Shown here: positions 23,102 through 33,680 of the stretch, one piece after another
How positions within the stretch are numbered: the stretch's first letter is position 1
Layout of the letters: every line of letters starts with the position of its first letter
From: Arachnopeziza araneosa
Taxonomy: Eukaryota > Ascomycota > Leotiomycetes > Helotiales > Arachnopezizaceae
Assembly (NCBI GenBank): GCA_003988855.1
Contig: QYAI01000124.1
Span: forward strand, 68,625 to 132,624
DNA length: 64,000 bases
Reading direction: 5' to 3'
Program-made: the position numbers and the translations under genes
Notes under the pieces: generated by a model
Seen by the model: only the letters and a program-made list of their open reading frames with translations
The model's database searches: none
What the model was told of the DNA's origin: nothing

Positions 23102-25160
23102 ATGGCCCCAGATATCCCTATTGCCGACGATAAGGAATCCGCCATCACCGCCGATCTCGAAAAGGAACACGAACATGATTCAGAGAGCCAAGTCTCTCAA
23201 GGCCTTAAAGATCCGACCGTTGAAGCACAGGAAAAGGTTTTAGACCCTCAACTGGACGCGCCGGCGGCAAATGGAGCCTCTCAAGTCCCGCCGGCTGATG
23301 AGTGGGAATATATCACGGGATACAAACTTTATCTTGTTGTTGCTACTGTGACATTAGCCGCCTTTATAATGTTACTTGATACTTCCATTGTCGTTACTGT
23401 GAGTAGATTTTCTGATAAGATTTAGTGCGTGCTAATATGGACAGGCAATTCCGAGTATCACTACTGACTTCCATTCTCTCAACGATGTTGGTTGGTATGG
23501 AAGTTCGTACTTGCTTGCGAGGTATGTTTAATTATGACTTGAATCGATTGACCACCAATGTTAATGGTTAAAGTTCGGCTCTTCAACCAACATCCGGCAA
23601 GCTGTATCAGCAACTTAGTTCAAAAGTAGGAGAAGGTCTTCTAATTGCTATTCGCAAGCTGATTTTGGTAGTGGACATACATCACATTTATCGCCATCTT
23701 TGAATTAGGTTCTCTACTTTGTGCAGTTTCAACCTCCTCCAAGATGTTGATCGTGGGAAGAGCCGTCGCAGGACTAGGTGGATCAGGACTGATGAATGGA
23801 TCACTTACCATATTGAATAACTGCATACCACTCCACAAGAGAGCCGGTTCGTACTCCCTGTTACCAGAAGACCTAGCTAATCCTTCTCAGCTTATCTTGG
23901 AATCATGATGTCTTGTAAGTTTAGCAAGATCTACAGACAACTCGAGCTAACGAAACAGTTGCACAACTAGGGATTCTTTTGGGTCCGTTAATCGGTGGAG
24001 CATTGACCCAATATACAACATGGCGATGGTGTAAGTTATCCTAAACTATCAGTTTTGCATTCCTGACCACTGCAGGCTTCTACATAAACCTTCCAATAGG
24101 TGGATTAATATGCGGAATCCTCGTTTTCATCCATATCCCAGATCGAATCATCAAGACCGAGAAGCGAACTGTCATCGACATCCTCAAAACTCTCGATCTC
24201 ATCGGATTCTTCCTCTTTGCTCCGACGATGATCATGTTCCTTCTAGCACTCGAATGGGGAGGCTCAACATATCCCTGGGGCAGTGCCAAGATCATTGGAT
24301 TATTTTGTGGATCTGCAGGCAACTTGGCAATATTCTTAGCTTGGGAAAACAAAAAGGGAGATGCGGCTATGATTCCTTTGGGCATGCTGCGACATCGGAT
24401 CGTGTACTCGGCCTGCTTGACGCAATTCTTCTTCTTCGGCACGTTGATGCTTACCTCTTATTATTTGGCAATCTACTTTCAAGCCGTGAAGGGTGTTGCT
24501 CCTACACTCAGTGGTGTGTATATGCTGCCTGGTATTCTTAGTCAAATGCTCTTCGCTACAGTTTCTGGCGTGTTGGGTAAGCTTTTTGTCCTTCGTTCGA
24601 GAAAATACTAATCAATCACAGTGAACAAACTGGGGTACTACCTACCATGGAGCTTGCTGAGCGGCCTACTGAATTCCATCGGATCCGGTCTAATCAGTTT
24701 ATACACCCCAGGTACCAAGACTGCCACCTGGATTGGGTACCAAATGCTAGGTGGATTTGGTCGTGGTTGCGGAATGCAAATGCCTCTCATTGCAGTCGCT
24801 GCCTTTTTACCCCCAGCCCAGAACCCAGTAGGTATGTCCATTCTCGTCTTCGCCCAGACCTTTGGTGGTTCTATCTGGCTGGCCGTCGCACAAACCGCTT
24901 TCAGCAGTAGTCTTAACAAGGCTCTCACTACACATGCTCCGGGCATAAGCCCTAAAGTCGTTGCTCAAGCTGGTGCGACTGGTTTCAGACATCTGATTCC
25001 CAAGGCTGCTGTTCCAGGTGTTATTGAGAGTTATAATATTGCTGTTTCTCATGTTTTCTGGATCACTGCTGGTGTGGCAGCTGCTGGATTCATTACTAGC
25101 ACTGGTCTGGGTTGGGTTAGTGTGAAGAAGAAGAAGCCCGTAGCTCCGGAAGAAGCTTGA
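23102..25160 (+). CDS. MFS exporter of the DHA2 (14-TM drug:H+ antiporter) type
   Basis: Eight exons (23102-23398, 23445-23521, 23574-23625, 23672-23846, 23891-23914, 23959-24030, 24076-24576, 24622-25160) give 578 residues and sum to whole codons. A hydrophilic N-terminus of about 75 residues precedes the first membrane segment. Family motifs: FIMLLDTSIVVTV in TM1, WYGSSYLLAS in TM2, SALQPTSGKLYQ in the following loop, GRAVAGLGGSGLMNG, LGPLIGGALTQYTTWRWCF (motif C region) and FYINLPIGG, all characteristic of DHA2-like fungal exporters of toxic or secondary compounds. Plasma-membrane or vacuolar location is expected. The ATG at 23102 is preferred; upstream in-frame codons lack an ATG. It sits downstream of the Zn2Cys6 gene, which may regulate it. 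Confidence 0.93.
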
Positions 25161-26261
25161 TTTGATGGTTTAGGAACTTGTAAGATTATTGGTACAGGGA
25201 AAATGGATCCGACTCAGCATGGATTCCGCTCATTTGCATATTTAGTTTGTAATTTCTAGTTGGGCATGGCATAATCAACGTCCAGGGTTTTGGGATCAGA
25301 ATAGAAAGCAATCCTTCTCCACCATGCGTTCAATCACTTCTCATCTCTGAGTCGAGGAATTTCTCGCTTATGTTCTCTTCATATTTCTGCATATCTGAAC
25401 AATCAAAGTAGGTTAGAAGCACGCGATCATGGTCATAATTCAGAGGATTGTAATTCAAGCTTGAAGATCTCCCTCCTTAACTTGAATCTCTGACTTTACA
25501 CTGTCAATTGTGTCAGATGACTTGACCTCTAGAGTGATAGTCTTTCTAGTAAGTGTCTTGACGAATATTTGTATACCTCCACGAGGCGGAGGACAAGATG
25601 GAGGCTAGACTTCTTTTGGATGTTGTTGTCAGAGAGGGTTCGGCCGTTTTCGAGTTGCTTGCTAGCAAAGATAAGATGTTGTTAGTCAGGCAGTAGGGAC
25701 AAGTTAAGAAAGAAGGCTTCGCGAGTTCACGGTAATCATTTAGAACATTGTAACTCAAGCTTGGAGATCTGCCTCAAGGAGGACTTTTTCGACGTGTATT
25801 TGAGAGGGTCAAAACCCTCACCAGCAGCAGAAAGAGAGAGAGAGAAAGCGAACAAGAAAAAAGAAAAATCTAAACAATCGACAATCGTGCGTCCCCAAAC
25901 TTGCCCACCTACCACCACAATGATTCCACCCCAAACTCGCCCACCCACACCCACAATGATTCCACCACACACCACAAGAGAAGAGAGAAGAGAGAAGAGA
26001 GCCAAGCCAGATCCGAGAGCGCGAGGAAGAGGCGAAGGCAGCGGAGAAGTCGGAGCGGATAAGAGGAGAGGAACGCGACGAGCAGAGAAGAGAGCCGAGA
26101 AGAAGAAGAGTGAGAAGAGAGGCGAGGGTCGACCGACCGACGCGAGACAAGACGACAGCAAAAACTTGAACACCGTTGCCGCATGCACAGTAGTTTCCAC
26201 CACATCTGCTGCTGTCTACAGAGGCGCTTGACAGGGTGGATTCGAACCACTACTGGGCCTC
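25161..26261. other. Intergenic, purine/pyrimidine-rich low complexity
   Basis: No gene supported. From 25825 to 26130 one strand is almost pure purine (GAGAGAGAGAAAGCG, GAAGAGAGAAGAGAG), producing long overlapping frames in several phases that are artefacts of composition. A short imperfect direct repeat links about 25445-25485 and 25745-25783 (ATTGTAATTCAAGCTTGAAG versus CATTGTAACTCAAGCTTGGA). Confidence 0.4.
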
Positions 26262-29200
26262 TCAGTAGAGCGAGCAGCTTCTGTGACGGTCGCCACGCGC
26301 GCAATTGGCGCAGGCCCGACCGTAAGGTCCCGGGTGAACAGCCCCAGGCAAGACTGGTGTGGGATCAACCACACAACCAGCAAACCACCCGTTCCCACTG
26401 TGGAATCCCCAGAGTTAGCTATATTCTCGAAGCGACGGAGCGACAATCGATCAGGAGAACTTACGCGACACAGTCAGCACATTCCTGCCCTGCAGGCAGC
26501 AGCGTTCCGACCACAAACAATGCACCCGCGCCGACGAAGCCACCCCGAAGGCCACCAGTGCTTCGCTGGTGGAAGGGGCTGGCGACGACAGCAGCAGGTG
26601 TCGAAGCGCGAAAAGCCAGATTGCGCTGGCGGGGAAGGGAGCCGAAGACAGCGTAGCCTCTGCCAGGCACAGCAGCACCACCGTTGCCCAGGTTGACGAG
26701 GGTCGTCGTCGCACCATTGAGGAGAGGAGCACCTGGTGCTGGTGCGAACAGAGCTGCGGGAGCAGCGGCGACGAGGAGAGGCGCTGGCGCTGGAGCTGGC
26801 GCTGGAGCTGGCGCTGGAGCTGGAGCTGGCGCTGGAGCTGCGACGGGCAGCGGCGGATCTTGAACCAGCACGCGGGCTGGGAGAGGGTTGATGACATGAG
26901 GTGGGTGTAACCCACCACACCAGAGCTGTAGTTGTCCCTCAGGGACACGAACAAAAGGTCGACCTGGTCCAGCGGACCAGACGACAGCGAGCACAGGGTG
27001 GTGGTTTGGAGGCCCACCAGGACCCAGAACGATCAAGCCAGAGAGGAGCACGTCCTCATCCTCTATCATCTGTTGGCCTGGTCCCCAGACCTAGAGAAGT
27101 TTATTAGCAATTGTCGATAAAGCAGAAGGTTGTTAAGAAAGAGAGGTTGTAGTGTGAAAGTCGAAGCGGGGTTTCGGAAAGAAGTAAAGAGTATGTTGTT
27201 TACAGCCAGCTTTGGCAAACAAGAAGGGTATAATGTAAAAGTCGAAGCGGAGTTTCGAAAAGAAGTGAAGAGAATATGCTATATTGTTCGTAGCTAGCTT
27301 TGACAAAGAAGAAAGAGTAGGTTAAGTTAAAAGTCGAAGCAGAGCTTCGAAAAGGAGTAGAGAATATGTTATTCACAGCCAGCTTGAAAAATAAACAAGG
27401 TAGTGCAATGTAAAAGTCGAAGCGGAATTTCGAAAAGCAGTATAGAGAATATGTTACATTGTCCGCAACAAGCTTTGACAAACAAGAAAGGGTAGATTAA
27501 GTTGAAAGTCGAAGCAGAGCTTCGAAAAGGAGTAGAGAATATGTTATTCACAGCCAGCTTGAAAAATAAACAAGGTAGTGCAATGTGAAAGTCGAAGCGG
27601 AATTTCGAGATAGGGTAAAGAGAATAATACTGTGTTGTTCATAGCTAGCTTTGACAAACAAGCAAGGTGTTGTAATGTAAAAGTCGAAGCGGAGTTTCAA
27701 GAGAATATGTTACATTGTTCGCAACTAGCTTTGACAATAAGCAGGTTGCTGCAATGTAAAAGTCGAAGCGGAGTTAGAAGTAAGGAAGTAAACATAATAC
27801 GTTGTATTGTTCGCAGCTAGCTTTGGCAAACAAGGAGGGGTTTGTTAAGTTGAAAGTCGAAGCGAGGTTGAAGTAAGGAAGCAGAAATGCAGTGTGCTAA
27901 GTTGAAAGTCGAAGCGAAGTTGAAACAAGGAAGTAGAAATACTACATTCTATTATGTACAGCTTGCTTTAATAAACAAGGAAAGTGTTTTTTTTAAACAA
28001 GGCTGTAGACATGCCACATTCTACTGTTTACAGCCAGCTCTGAAAACTAAGCTTGAAATTAGATGTGCGTTCCCTTGCTCGAAATTCAAGTAGGTGAATT
28101 AATAGTAATTGTTCGCAGCCCTTGTTAAAAATTTACTAAGTAAACTAAGCTTGCTTTATTACAGCCCGTTCTCAGGATTTGATTGCTTGAAGCAAACTTG
28201 ATGCGTGTAGCCTACTTGGCATCACGCATTTAGAGGACATTTTGTTTGCATGCATGCTGCCCAAGGACTAGATCCCGAATTAAGCTTCCCTATAGAAGCT
28301 TTTCTAAAGAGCAAGTGAATTTGGGTGCTTGTTCTTGCAAGTGAATGAAGTTACAAGCTGAGCCTGCAAGTACATTCGCTTTCGAGAAGTACTTTTACTT
28401 TCGAAGGGTACTGTTACTTTCGAGCGGTACTTTCACTTTCGAGCGGTACTTTCACTTTCGAGAGGTATTGTTACTTTCGAGAGGTATTGTTACTTTCGAG
28501 TGGTACTTTCACTTTNGAGANGTACTGTTACTTTCGAGAGGTACATTCACTTTCGAGAGGTATTGTTACTTTCGAGTGGTACTTTCACTTTTGAGAGGTA
28601 CTGTTACTTTCGAGAGGTACATTCACTTTTGAGAAGTATAAGGTGAATTTGTAGAAAGAACACAGATCAAGGGAAATAGGAGTAGCAGTTTGTTTCGCTA
28701 CAAAAACAACTTAATTTACAGCGAAGTCTCTGTGTTGATCTACCATTGCCCAGATGCTTTAGGAATCTTCCAGTATGTGGTCAAGCATAATGAAAATAGA
28801 TTGCTTGCTATGTAGCAAACAACCTCAAAGCCAATGCTGAAGAAGGAGAAAAGCTACAAAGGCTATGGTCTTTGTGTATTTTTCCATTGGAAATAGAGTC
28901 TTACGTGTAACAGATGTTAAAGTTAAAATCTAAAGAAAAATATGTCTTGCTCTTGTGTAAGGAGTTAAGAGCTAGAATACCCTGAATGTTGAACATGAAT
29001 TTAAACAAGAGAAGGGATAAAAGCAAGCAGCGGGTCGAAATTGAAAAGTAGAGATAAAAGAAGAAACAAGACTCTGGATGTCGAACCCAAAGATCTACAA
29101 GACAAGATATTACTGAAGGCAGCGTGTCTTATATTAAGAACGAGATTCAGACTACTCTAATCAGATCTGAATGTCGAATCGAAAAGCGAGATTGAAAGAA

Positions 29201-29387
29201 AGTTATACAGATCTGAATCTCGAACTGTACAATTAAGAAAGAAGGGGCTTACCAAGCCGCAAAAAGCAACAACCTGCTGGTGCGTCACGCCGCAAGCGGC
29301 AGCACCCGGAAGCAGAACCCAAGAGCCGGAGTTGGTATCCAGCCGAGCGACATCTGTGGTCACAACGTGACCGTTTGGTGCGGCCAT
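26262..29387 (-). CDS. Unknown fungal protein with Cys-paired C-terminus, split by a repeat-filled intron
   Basis: Proposed exons: 29387-29253 (MAAPNGHVVTTDVARLD to VVAFCGL), 27090-26465 and 26397-26262, totalling 298 residues and whole codons. The last intron (26464-26398) is textbook: GTAAGT donor, GCTAAC branch, CAG acceptor. The middle exon is preceded by GCTAAT and CTCTAG and stays open up to that acceptor (VWGPGQQMIEDED), so an upstream exon is expected. The exon at 29253-29387 ends in GTAAGC in matching phase, which implies a 2162-nt intron, unusually long for a fungus. The protein has an (Ala-Pro)n tract, then ECADCVAGNGWFAGCV and RACANCARGDRHRSCS, a C-x2-C arrangement that I associate with a broad family of fungal proteins of unknown function. 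A simpler start at M 27069 is possible (246 residues). Confidence 0.55.
26775..26845. repeat. 12-bp coding repeat (GCTGGAGCTGGC-type)
   Basis: Five to six near-perfect copies of a 12-bp GGCGCTGGAGCT-type unit inside the middle exon of the unknown gene. On the minus strand it encodes an Ala-Pro tract, likely an extended flexible linker and prone to length change. Confidence 0.75.
27160..27925. repeat. Satellite array with alternating ~83/92-bp monomers (175-bp higher-order unit)
   Basis: The core AAAGTCGAAGC recurs at 27160, 27241, 27333, 27416, 27508, 27591, 27683, 27762, 27856 and 27908. The spacing alternates 81, 92, 83, 92, 83, 92, 79, 94 and then 52, so every second copy is 173-175 bp apart. 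Monomers of one type carry CACAGCCAGCTTGAAAAATA; the other type carries GCTTTGACAAACAAGAAAGG. Copies that are two apart are more alike than neighbours. The array lies inside the proposed long intron. Confidence 0.85.
28385..28645. repeat. 19-bp minisatellite, about 13 copies, with two ambiguous bases
   Basis: Tandem units of the form GGTACTTTCACTTTCGAGA with recurring variants (GGTATTGTTAC, GGTACATTCAC). The period is 19 bp, so a spurious frame running through it has a 19-residue repeat. Two N bases at 28516 and 28521 show that the assembly was uncertain here. The copy number may be collapsed. Confidence 0.85.
28646..29252. other. Remainder of the proposed long intron, nothing recognised
   Basis: AT-rich DNA between the minisatellite and the proposed first exon. 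Near 29045-29220 short direct repeats occur (GAATGTCGAA / GGATGTCGAACC / GAATCTCGAACT). No open frame is supported. Confidence 0.35.
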
Positions 29388-29426
29388 TGTGAGGAGAGAG
29401 GGAGGGAGAAGAGCAAGAGAGCGAGC

Positions 29427-29431
29427 GAGCA

Positions 29432-29464
<33 letters not shown>
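29427..29464. repeat. GA/GC purine tract
   Basis: An AGCAAGAGAGAGAGAGAGAG-type simple repeat immediately upstream of the proposed first exon of the unknown minus-strand gene, probably in its promoter or leader. Confidence 0.7.
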
Positions 29465-29753
29465 CAGTGGTCCTGAGAGGCGCGAGAGCGTCGGAGGAGG
29501 GAAGAGGCTTGGTTGAGCTTTGGTTTGGTAGGCTGGAGCGGTCGTCGTTGGTGATAGATCAAGATCTATCGTTTGAAAAGCGCGGAGGAAGAAAGAGAAT
29601 CTACAAGGGAGGAATTTCTTATATAGAAAGGCTTTCGCATGACAAATCGCACCGAGCCTATTTGGGACAATCATCGTGTTATCTACCCGAAGACCCGCAA
29701 AACAGAGCAGCGAGAATGTAGATGAAGAAGATAATAAGAATATAGAACCCTAA

Positions 29754-30222
29754 ATTCGAGAATATACAGAGAAAGCCTACAAAAGGTACTTCTTTGCTGA
29801 TTCGAGAATAAACAGCTAGAATGCTGCTGTGAATGTGCTAATATAGGAGCGACAATGAAGAGGAGAGAGCGTAGAAAGTCGCAAGAACTGACATTCGAGA
29901 ATCTACAAAGAACAGTCTACAAGGTATTGCATTGCTTATTCGAGAATGTACGCCACAGATACTGCTGTAAATGTGCACATAGAGGAACGAAAATCAAGGG
30001 GAGAGAACTGTAGAAAGACACAAGTAACTACATTCGAGAATCTACAGAGAATTATTTCAAAAGTACAGCGATGTTTATTCGAGAATAGACAGTGTAAAAC
30101 TGCTGTTAATGTGCAAATAAAGGAACGAAAATCAAGGGGAGAAGTGGGTAGGGAGATACAAGTAACTGCATTCGAGAATCAACACCAGAGTATCCAAAGG
30201 GGTGAAGTTTTCTTCGAGAATG
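29754..30222. repeat. 138-bp satellite with dimeric structure (ATTCGAGAAT core)
   Basis: The core ATTCGAGAAT (last copy TTCGAGAAT) occurs at 29754, 29800, 29893, 29938, 30032, 30077, 30170 and 30212. The spacing alternates 46, 93, 45, 94, 45, 93, 42, so the full unit is about 138 bp and is present about three and a half times. The long halves share CTGCTGT(A/T)AATGTGCA and GGAACGAAAATCAAGGGGAG. The sequence differs from the 175-bp satellite on the other side of the exon. Confidence 0.85.
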
Positions 30223-30590
30223 GAACAAGTTATTTGGGAAAGTAAACAAAGACAGTCCAAGCGAAAATAGGCGAGAGGGAAGGGGGTTTCAGGCGTCAAA
30301 TCTGTTTCGACATTCTACATGATTAGTACATTGGGATGGTCAACAGGCTTTCAAAATGAACTGGATACTATTAAGCTACATCTGATAAAGTCAAGTGAGA
30401 AGAGATTTTAGAGAGGTGTAGAGCATGTCACGTAAAATTATAATGCTGGGGTAGCCGAAGCCATCAGAATCACCAGTAAATAGTGCCATGGCTGGAATAA
30501 GCCGAAGGCGAGGGGGAACTTAATCGGAAATGTAAATTCTAGCTATTGGAGCAAACAGAGGTGAATTGATTACTACCCTACTATGCTAAA

Positions 30591-32252
30591 TCATATTGGT
30601 GAGTGGTTCACTTCCGCCATGATACGTGGAAGAGCGTTCATATCCATTGGCTCTCTGAACCAGTCCATGAAAATTATGCCCCTTGGCCTCAGAGAAGTCT
30701 GACCATTAGGCGGTGTCACGATCGTACTCAGGCGGTTCATGAGACGGCGGTTCATGCCCCAAAACCCGGGTGAGCCAGAGGCGTATGCATTGGAAACCAG
30801 ATTCCAGATGCGCTTGTAAAGTTATAAGCCCAACGATCGGTGGGGAGGTGTTGGGATAGTTCAAGCATAGCATTGATGTGGTCCCATTTCTTTGAATTGT
30901 CTGGGTTGTTATAGTATGATGCAAGTCAGCTGGTGCAAGAATAAGTTGGGAAAGGAGATGGTGATGGTCTATTGAGATCTACGCACTGTCTTGGACATCA
31001 AGCGTCTTCCATCCAGCAGAGAGCTTGCCCTTTTATGCAGTCATCAGGCCAACCATTGCTCCGGATGCCACCGAAGGGTTCGATTCACCAAGTGTGCCTT
31101 CGGTGATGCAGACAATTTTCCCGCGAGCTTCTCCAAGATTCTCAGGCCAGTTTGGCTTACGCCAAAAATAATCTGTCGCGGTAAGTTTAGCAAACAGCTT
31201 GCAGAGACCCTTCTCAAGAAGCTCAACTAACCTGTATAGTTTGGTTCTCCTGGATTGCCACCGATTGCTTCGATCATTTTCGGCGCGCAGTCGGAATTGC
31301 CGCGGATTTTAGCAAAAACTGTCTCACGGGGGTGGCGCGTAGCCCACTCTCCAAGATCGCGCATGATGCTGGGCTTGTCGTTAGGATCCGACTTCAAAGC
31401 TGATATTTTTATACGAAATGGAATTGCACTTACTCCCATGCATCGTACTTTTGATCTATACCATGCACCGAGATGACTCTGTTCCCTGAAACATACTCGA
31501 ATCGAAAATCAAATGCACGAATTCCTTGGTCGAGCTACCCCAGAAAGTTAGGATGCGGCCCATGAAGCTCATTGAGGTTGTGCAACATACCTGATCACGA
31601 ACATTTGACTTGACATTGTCTTGACATTGGGCGCTAATACCTCCTGTATTGATTTCTCCTCTTGCGGCGCTATCGTGCGAACCAGGGATCAACAATTGAA
31701 AGAGGTCCATCTTATCATCGAGTTCCGCCATCTAGTCCCCCAGATTACCCCTATTGGGCCCATCGGGAACAATCAAGAAGCGATTCTTGTCATCAAAAGC
31801 GATCTGGATCGTCAGTATTTGTACGGCTGGCTCAAAAAACACTCTGACTGACCTGGAAATCCGGGTTCCCAAAACGGTGAGAAGGATTGTCTGGGAAATC
31901 TTTGAAGTATCCATCACCTCCGGCGAATGCATCTCTCTGATTGCAATCGATCCGCTTGGAAGAGCCCTTATGTGGGCCGCCATCGAATAGAATTATCATA
32001 TGGATGCTGCAACTAAATTTGAGGGTCAGTATTGTTGATATGCAGCATGGTGCTCTCATACGTGCTGGCTCTGTTCGCACACTCGACTGCCTCACTAGCG
32101 CAGGTAAAGGGCTCAATCCTATAACCATTGAATTTCTTTGAAGGCTTGTTATCCCTATCCCAATCATAGGGGTCATCGTCAGCACCTGTAACAATGATGG
32201 GATACTGGGTGAGGTTAGCGAACTCAATGTAAGAGCGTTTGGATGCCACCAT
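30591..32252 (-). pseudogene. PI-PLC X-domain-like protein, disrupted
   Basis: Reading from 32252: MVASKRSYIEFANLTQYP starts an N-terminal domain that runs over two clean introns (GTATGA...TTTAG; GTCAGT...TCCAG) to RFLIVPDGPNRGNLGD. The next codon is TAG (31732-31734) where relatives have Trp, and the same frame continues MAELDDKMDLFQLLIPGSHD, the start of a PI-PLC X domain with its catalytic His. After another intron come LDQGIRAFDFRFEYV, then PRETVFAKIRG, a further intron, and DYFWRKPNWPENLGEARGKI. A second in-frame stop (TAA, 31033-31035) follows unless a weak 47-nt intron removes it. Near the end, GFWGMNRRLMNRL and RGIIFMDWF lie one base out of phase at an AAAA tract (30761-30764). The splice site near 31430 is also unclear. 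Several independent lesions argue for a decayed gene. Confidence 0.7.
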
Positions 32253-33189
32253 AATTCTAGGAGTTAATATGAGGTAAAGTCTACGAGGATTTGAATGCTA
32301 TCTCTGTTAATTGGAATGAAGCAGTTGGATGAAGCTCATCGTGATGACGGCCATGCTGCTTTTTATCTTTAGAGCACATACTTTCGCACGATGTCATCCT
32401 TTGCAACTTGGTGGACAGTCCTATGAAGGCTATTGATCAATATCTCTGGCCTATTGACCGGTGGACTTGCCGATCGCAGAGATTCACCAATTAACGTCCC
32501 CCCAGCGTATTTTCAATCAATATCGGCCTAGCCGCGATCCCTCTATTCCAAGCCACGACTAGCTTGAAACACAACGGTGCACTGCATGCTTTCGATAGTG
32601 GGAAGAAGGATGATATGAGTGCGACCGTGGCTTGCGTTTGTTGATAGTTTCTGGCATTGTGGCTTCACACTCGAGCTTCTAGACTTCACTAGCTTCCAGT
32701 GGCTAATGGCTAGCCGCCTCTTCTCTGCAAAGTGATTGTAGTAGTGGTGTGTGGAGCTAGTGAGCAAGCATAAGCGTGAATCACCCACAAGGTGATGCAT
32801 GTTTCCACCCTCCCGAACAACTCGACGAATGCTAAAACGCCAAATTAAGCTCATCCCGCGCAGATGAAGCTTCCCGACGAGAACCTCGTGTATATGGCTT
32901 GAAGTGGTGCTCCTAAGATCCTGCTAATGGATCGTTAAACGAGCTCAGCCGCAAACTCTATCTCTGTAGGGATCAAATAGGCAATGGAAGACTGAGGCCG
33001 TCACGTACTCGATCTCTCTGGAGCAAAATCCAAAGGAGCTTGCATTGTGTATCCTGAAAGTAAGTGAATTCTTTCAATCTTTCCCGGAAAAATAACTAGA
33101 ATGAATGAAAAGCTAACAAATTAGACTCCAGCTTAAATCAGAAGTGGGTGCTTGTCAAGGACAAATTGATCAATATTTTGCAGCGACGA
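32253..33189. other. Intergenic, nothing recognised
   Basis: Upstream space of the PLC-like pseudogene and of the plus-strand PLC-like remnant. The frame at 32543-32854 has no protein character. Confidence 0.4.
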
Positions 33190-33680
33190 TGTGCGCAGTG
33201 GACTTCCAAAGTCCCGGCTACTAAGTCCTGTCACAACTCAGCATACCATGCACTCACCAGTCCCTGGCCATTTCCGGAGCGAAATCTGCAAATGCTCATT
33301 GTCAGGACAGATCCATGCAAGAATTGCCCGAGGGAGTTGCCATCAGCGAGAAGTTCTACCGGGCCGGAAAGCCATTCTTCTTTGGCGACCTTACTGGATC
33401 TGGACCGGATTACGGTAACTGTGAGAGAAACATCCAGAGCGCGCTCAAAGAATTTTCTGACCATCTCTACTCACAAAACTGGCGTGGCTCTCAGGCCGGC
33501 TGGAAGGACCTTCCAAAGCGCAAAGGCTTTATTCTTAATAATGTCGAGACACCCGATAAGATCGGCCTGGGTGGGGCAGAGGCTCTAGTCGGGATGGCGT
33601 CTCTCGATTTCTGCGACAAGGCGAACTACACTGTTTGGGACATGTACGTTCCAACGCAGGTGTGGTGGTATAACATATGA
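33190..33680 (+). pseudogene. Probable second PLC-like remnant with a C-terminal open frame
   Basis: An open frame ends at 33680 and reads GVAISEKFYRAGKPFFFGDL, then NWRGSQAGWKDLPKRKGF and VETPDKIGLGGAEALVGMAS, clearly protein-like. Extended upstream in the same frame it gives LSQLSIPCTHQSLAISGA and CQDRSMQE, which resembles the beginning of a PI-PLC X domain (IPGTH, then a CQD motif), but an in-frame TAA at about 33223 interrupts it and no complete 5' end is visible. The usual second catalytic His region is not recognisable. It may be a fragment of a related gene copied in inverted orientation, or a short gene of another family beginning near 33315. The family call is tentative. Confidence 0.4.

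Noticed and set aside
26215..26300. tRNA-like T-loop sequence (GGTTCGAATCC on the minus strand)
   Set aside because: No matching acceptor stem, D arm or anticodon arm can be formed around it, and it overlaps the 3' end of the unknown coding gene.
25736..26304. Long frames on both strands
   Set aside because: They arise from a purine-rich low-complexity stretch that lacks stop codons in several phases; Arg/Glu/Lys- or Ser/Leu-only composition.
28345..28632. 95-codon plus-strand frame
   Set aside because: It is the translated 19-bp minisatellite, which has no stop in this phase, and includes ambiguous bases.
27160..30222. CRISPR-like array
   Set aside because: The repeats are degenerate, the intervals are themselves repetitive rather than unique spacers, and the context is eukaryotic.
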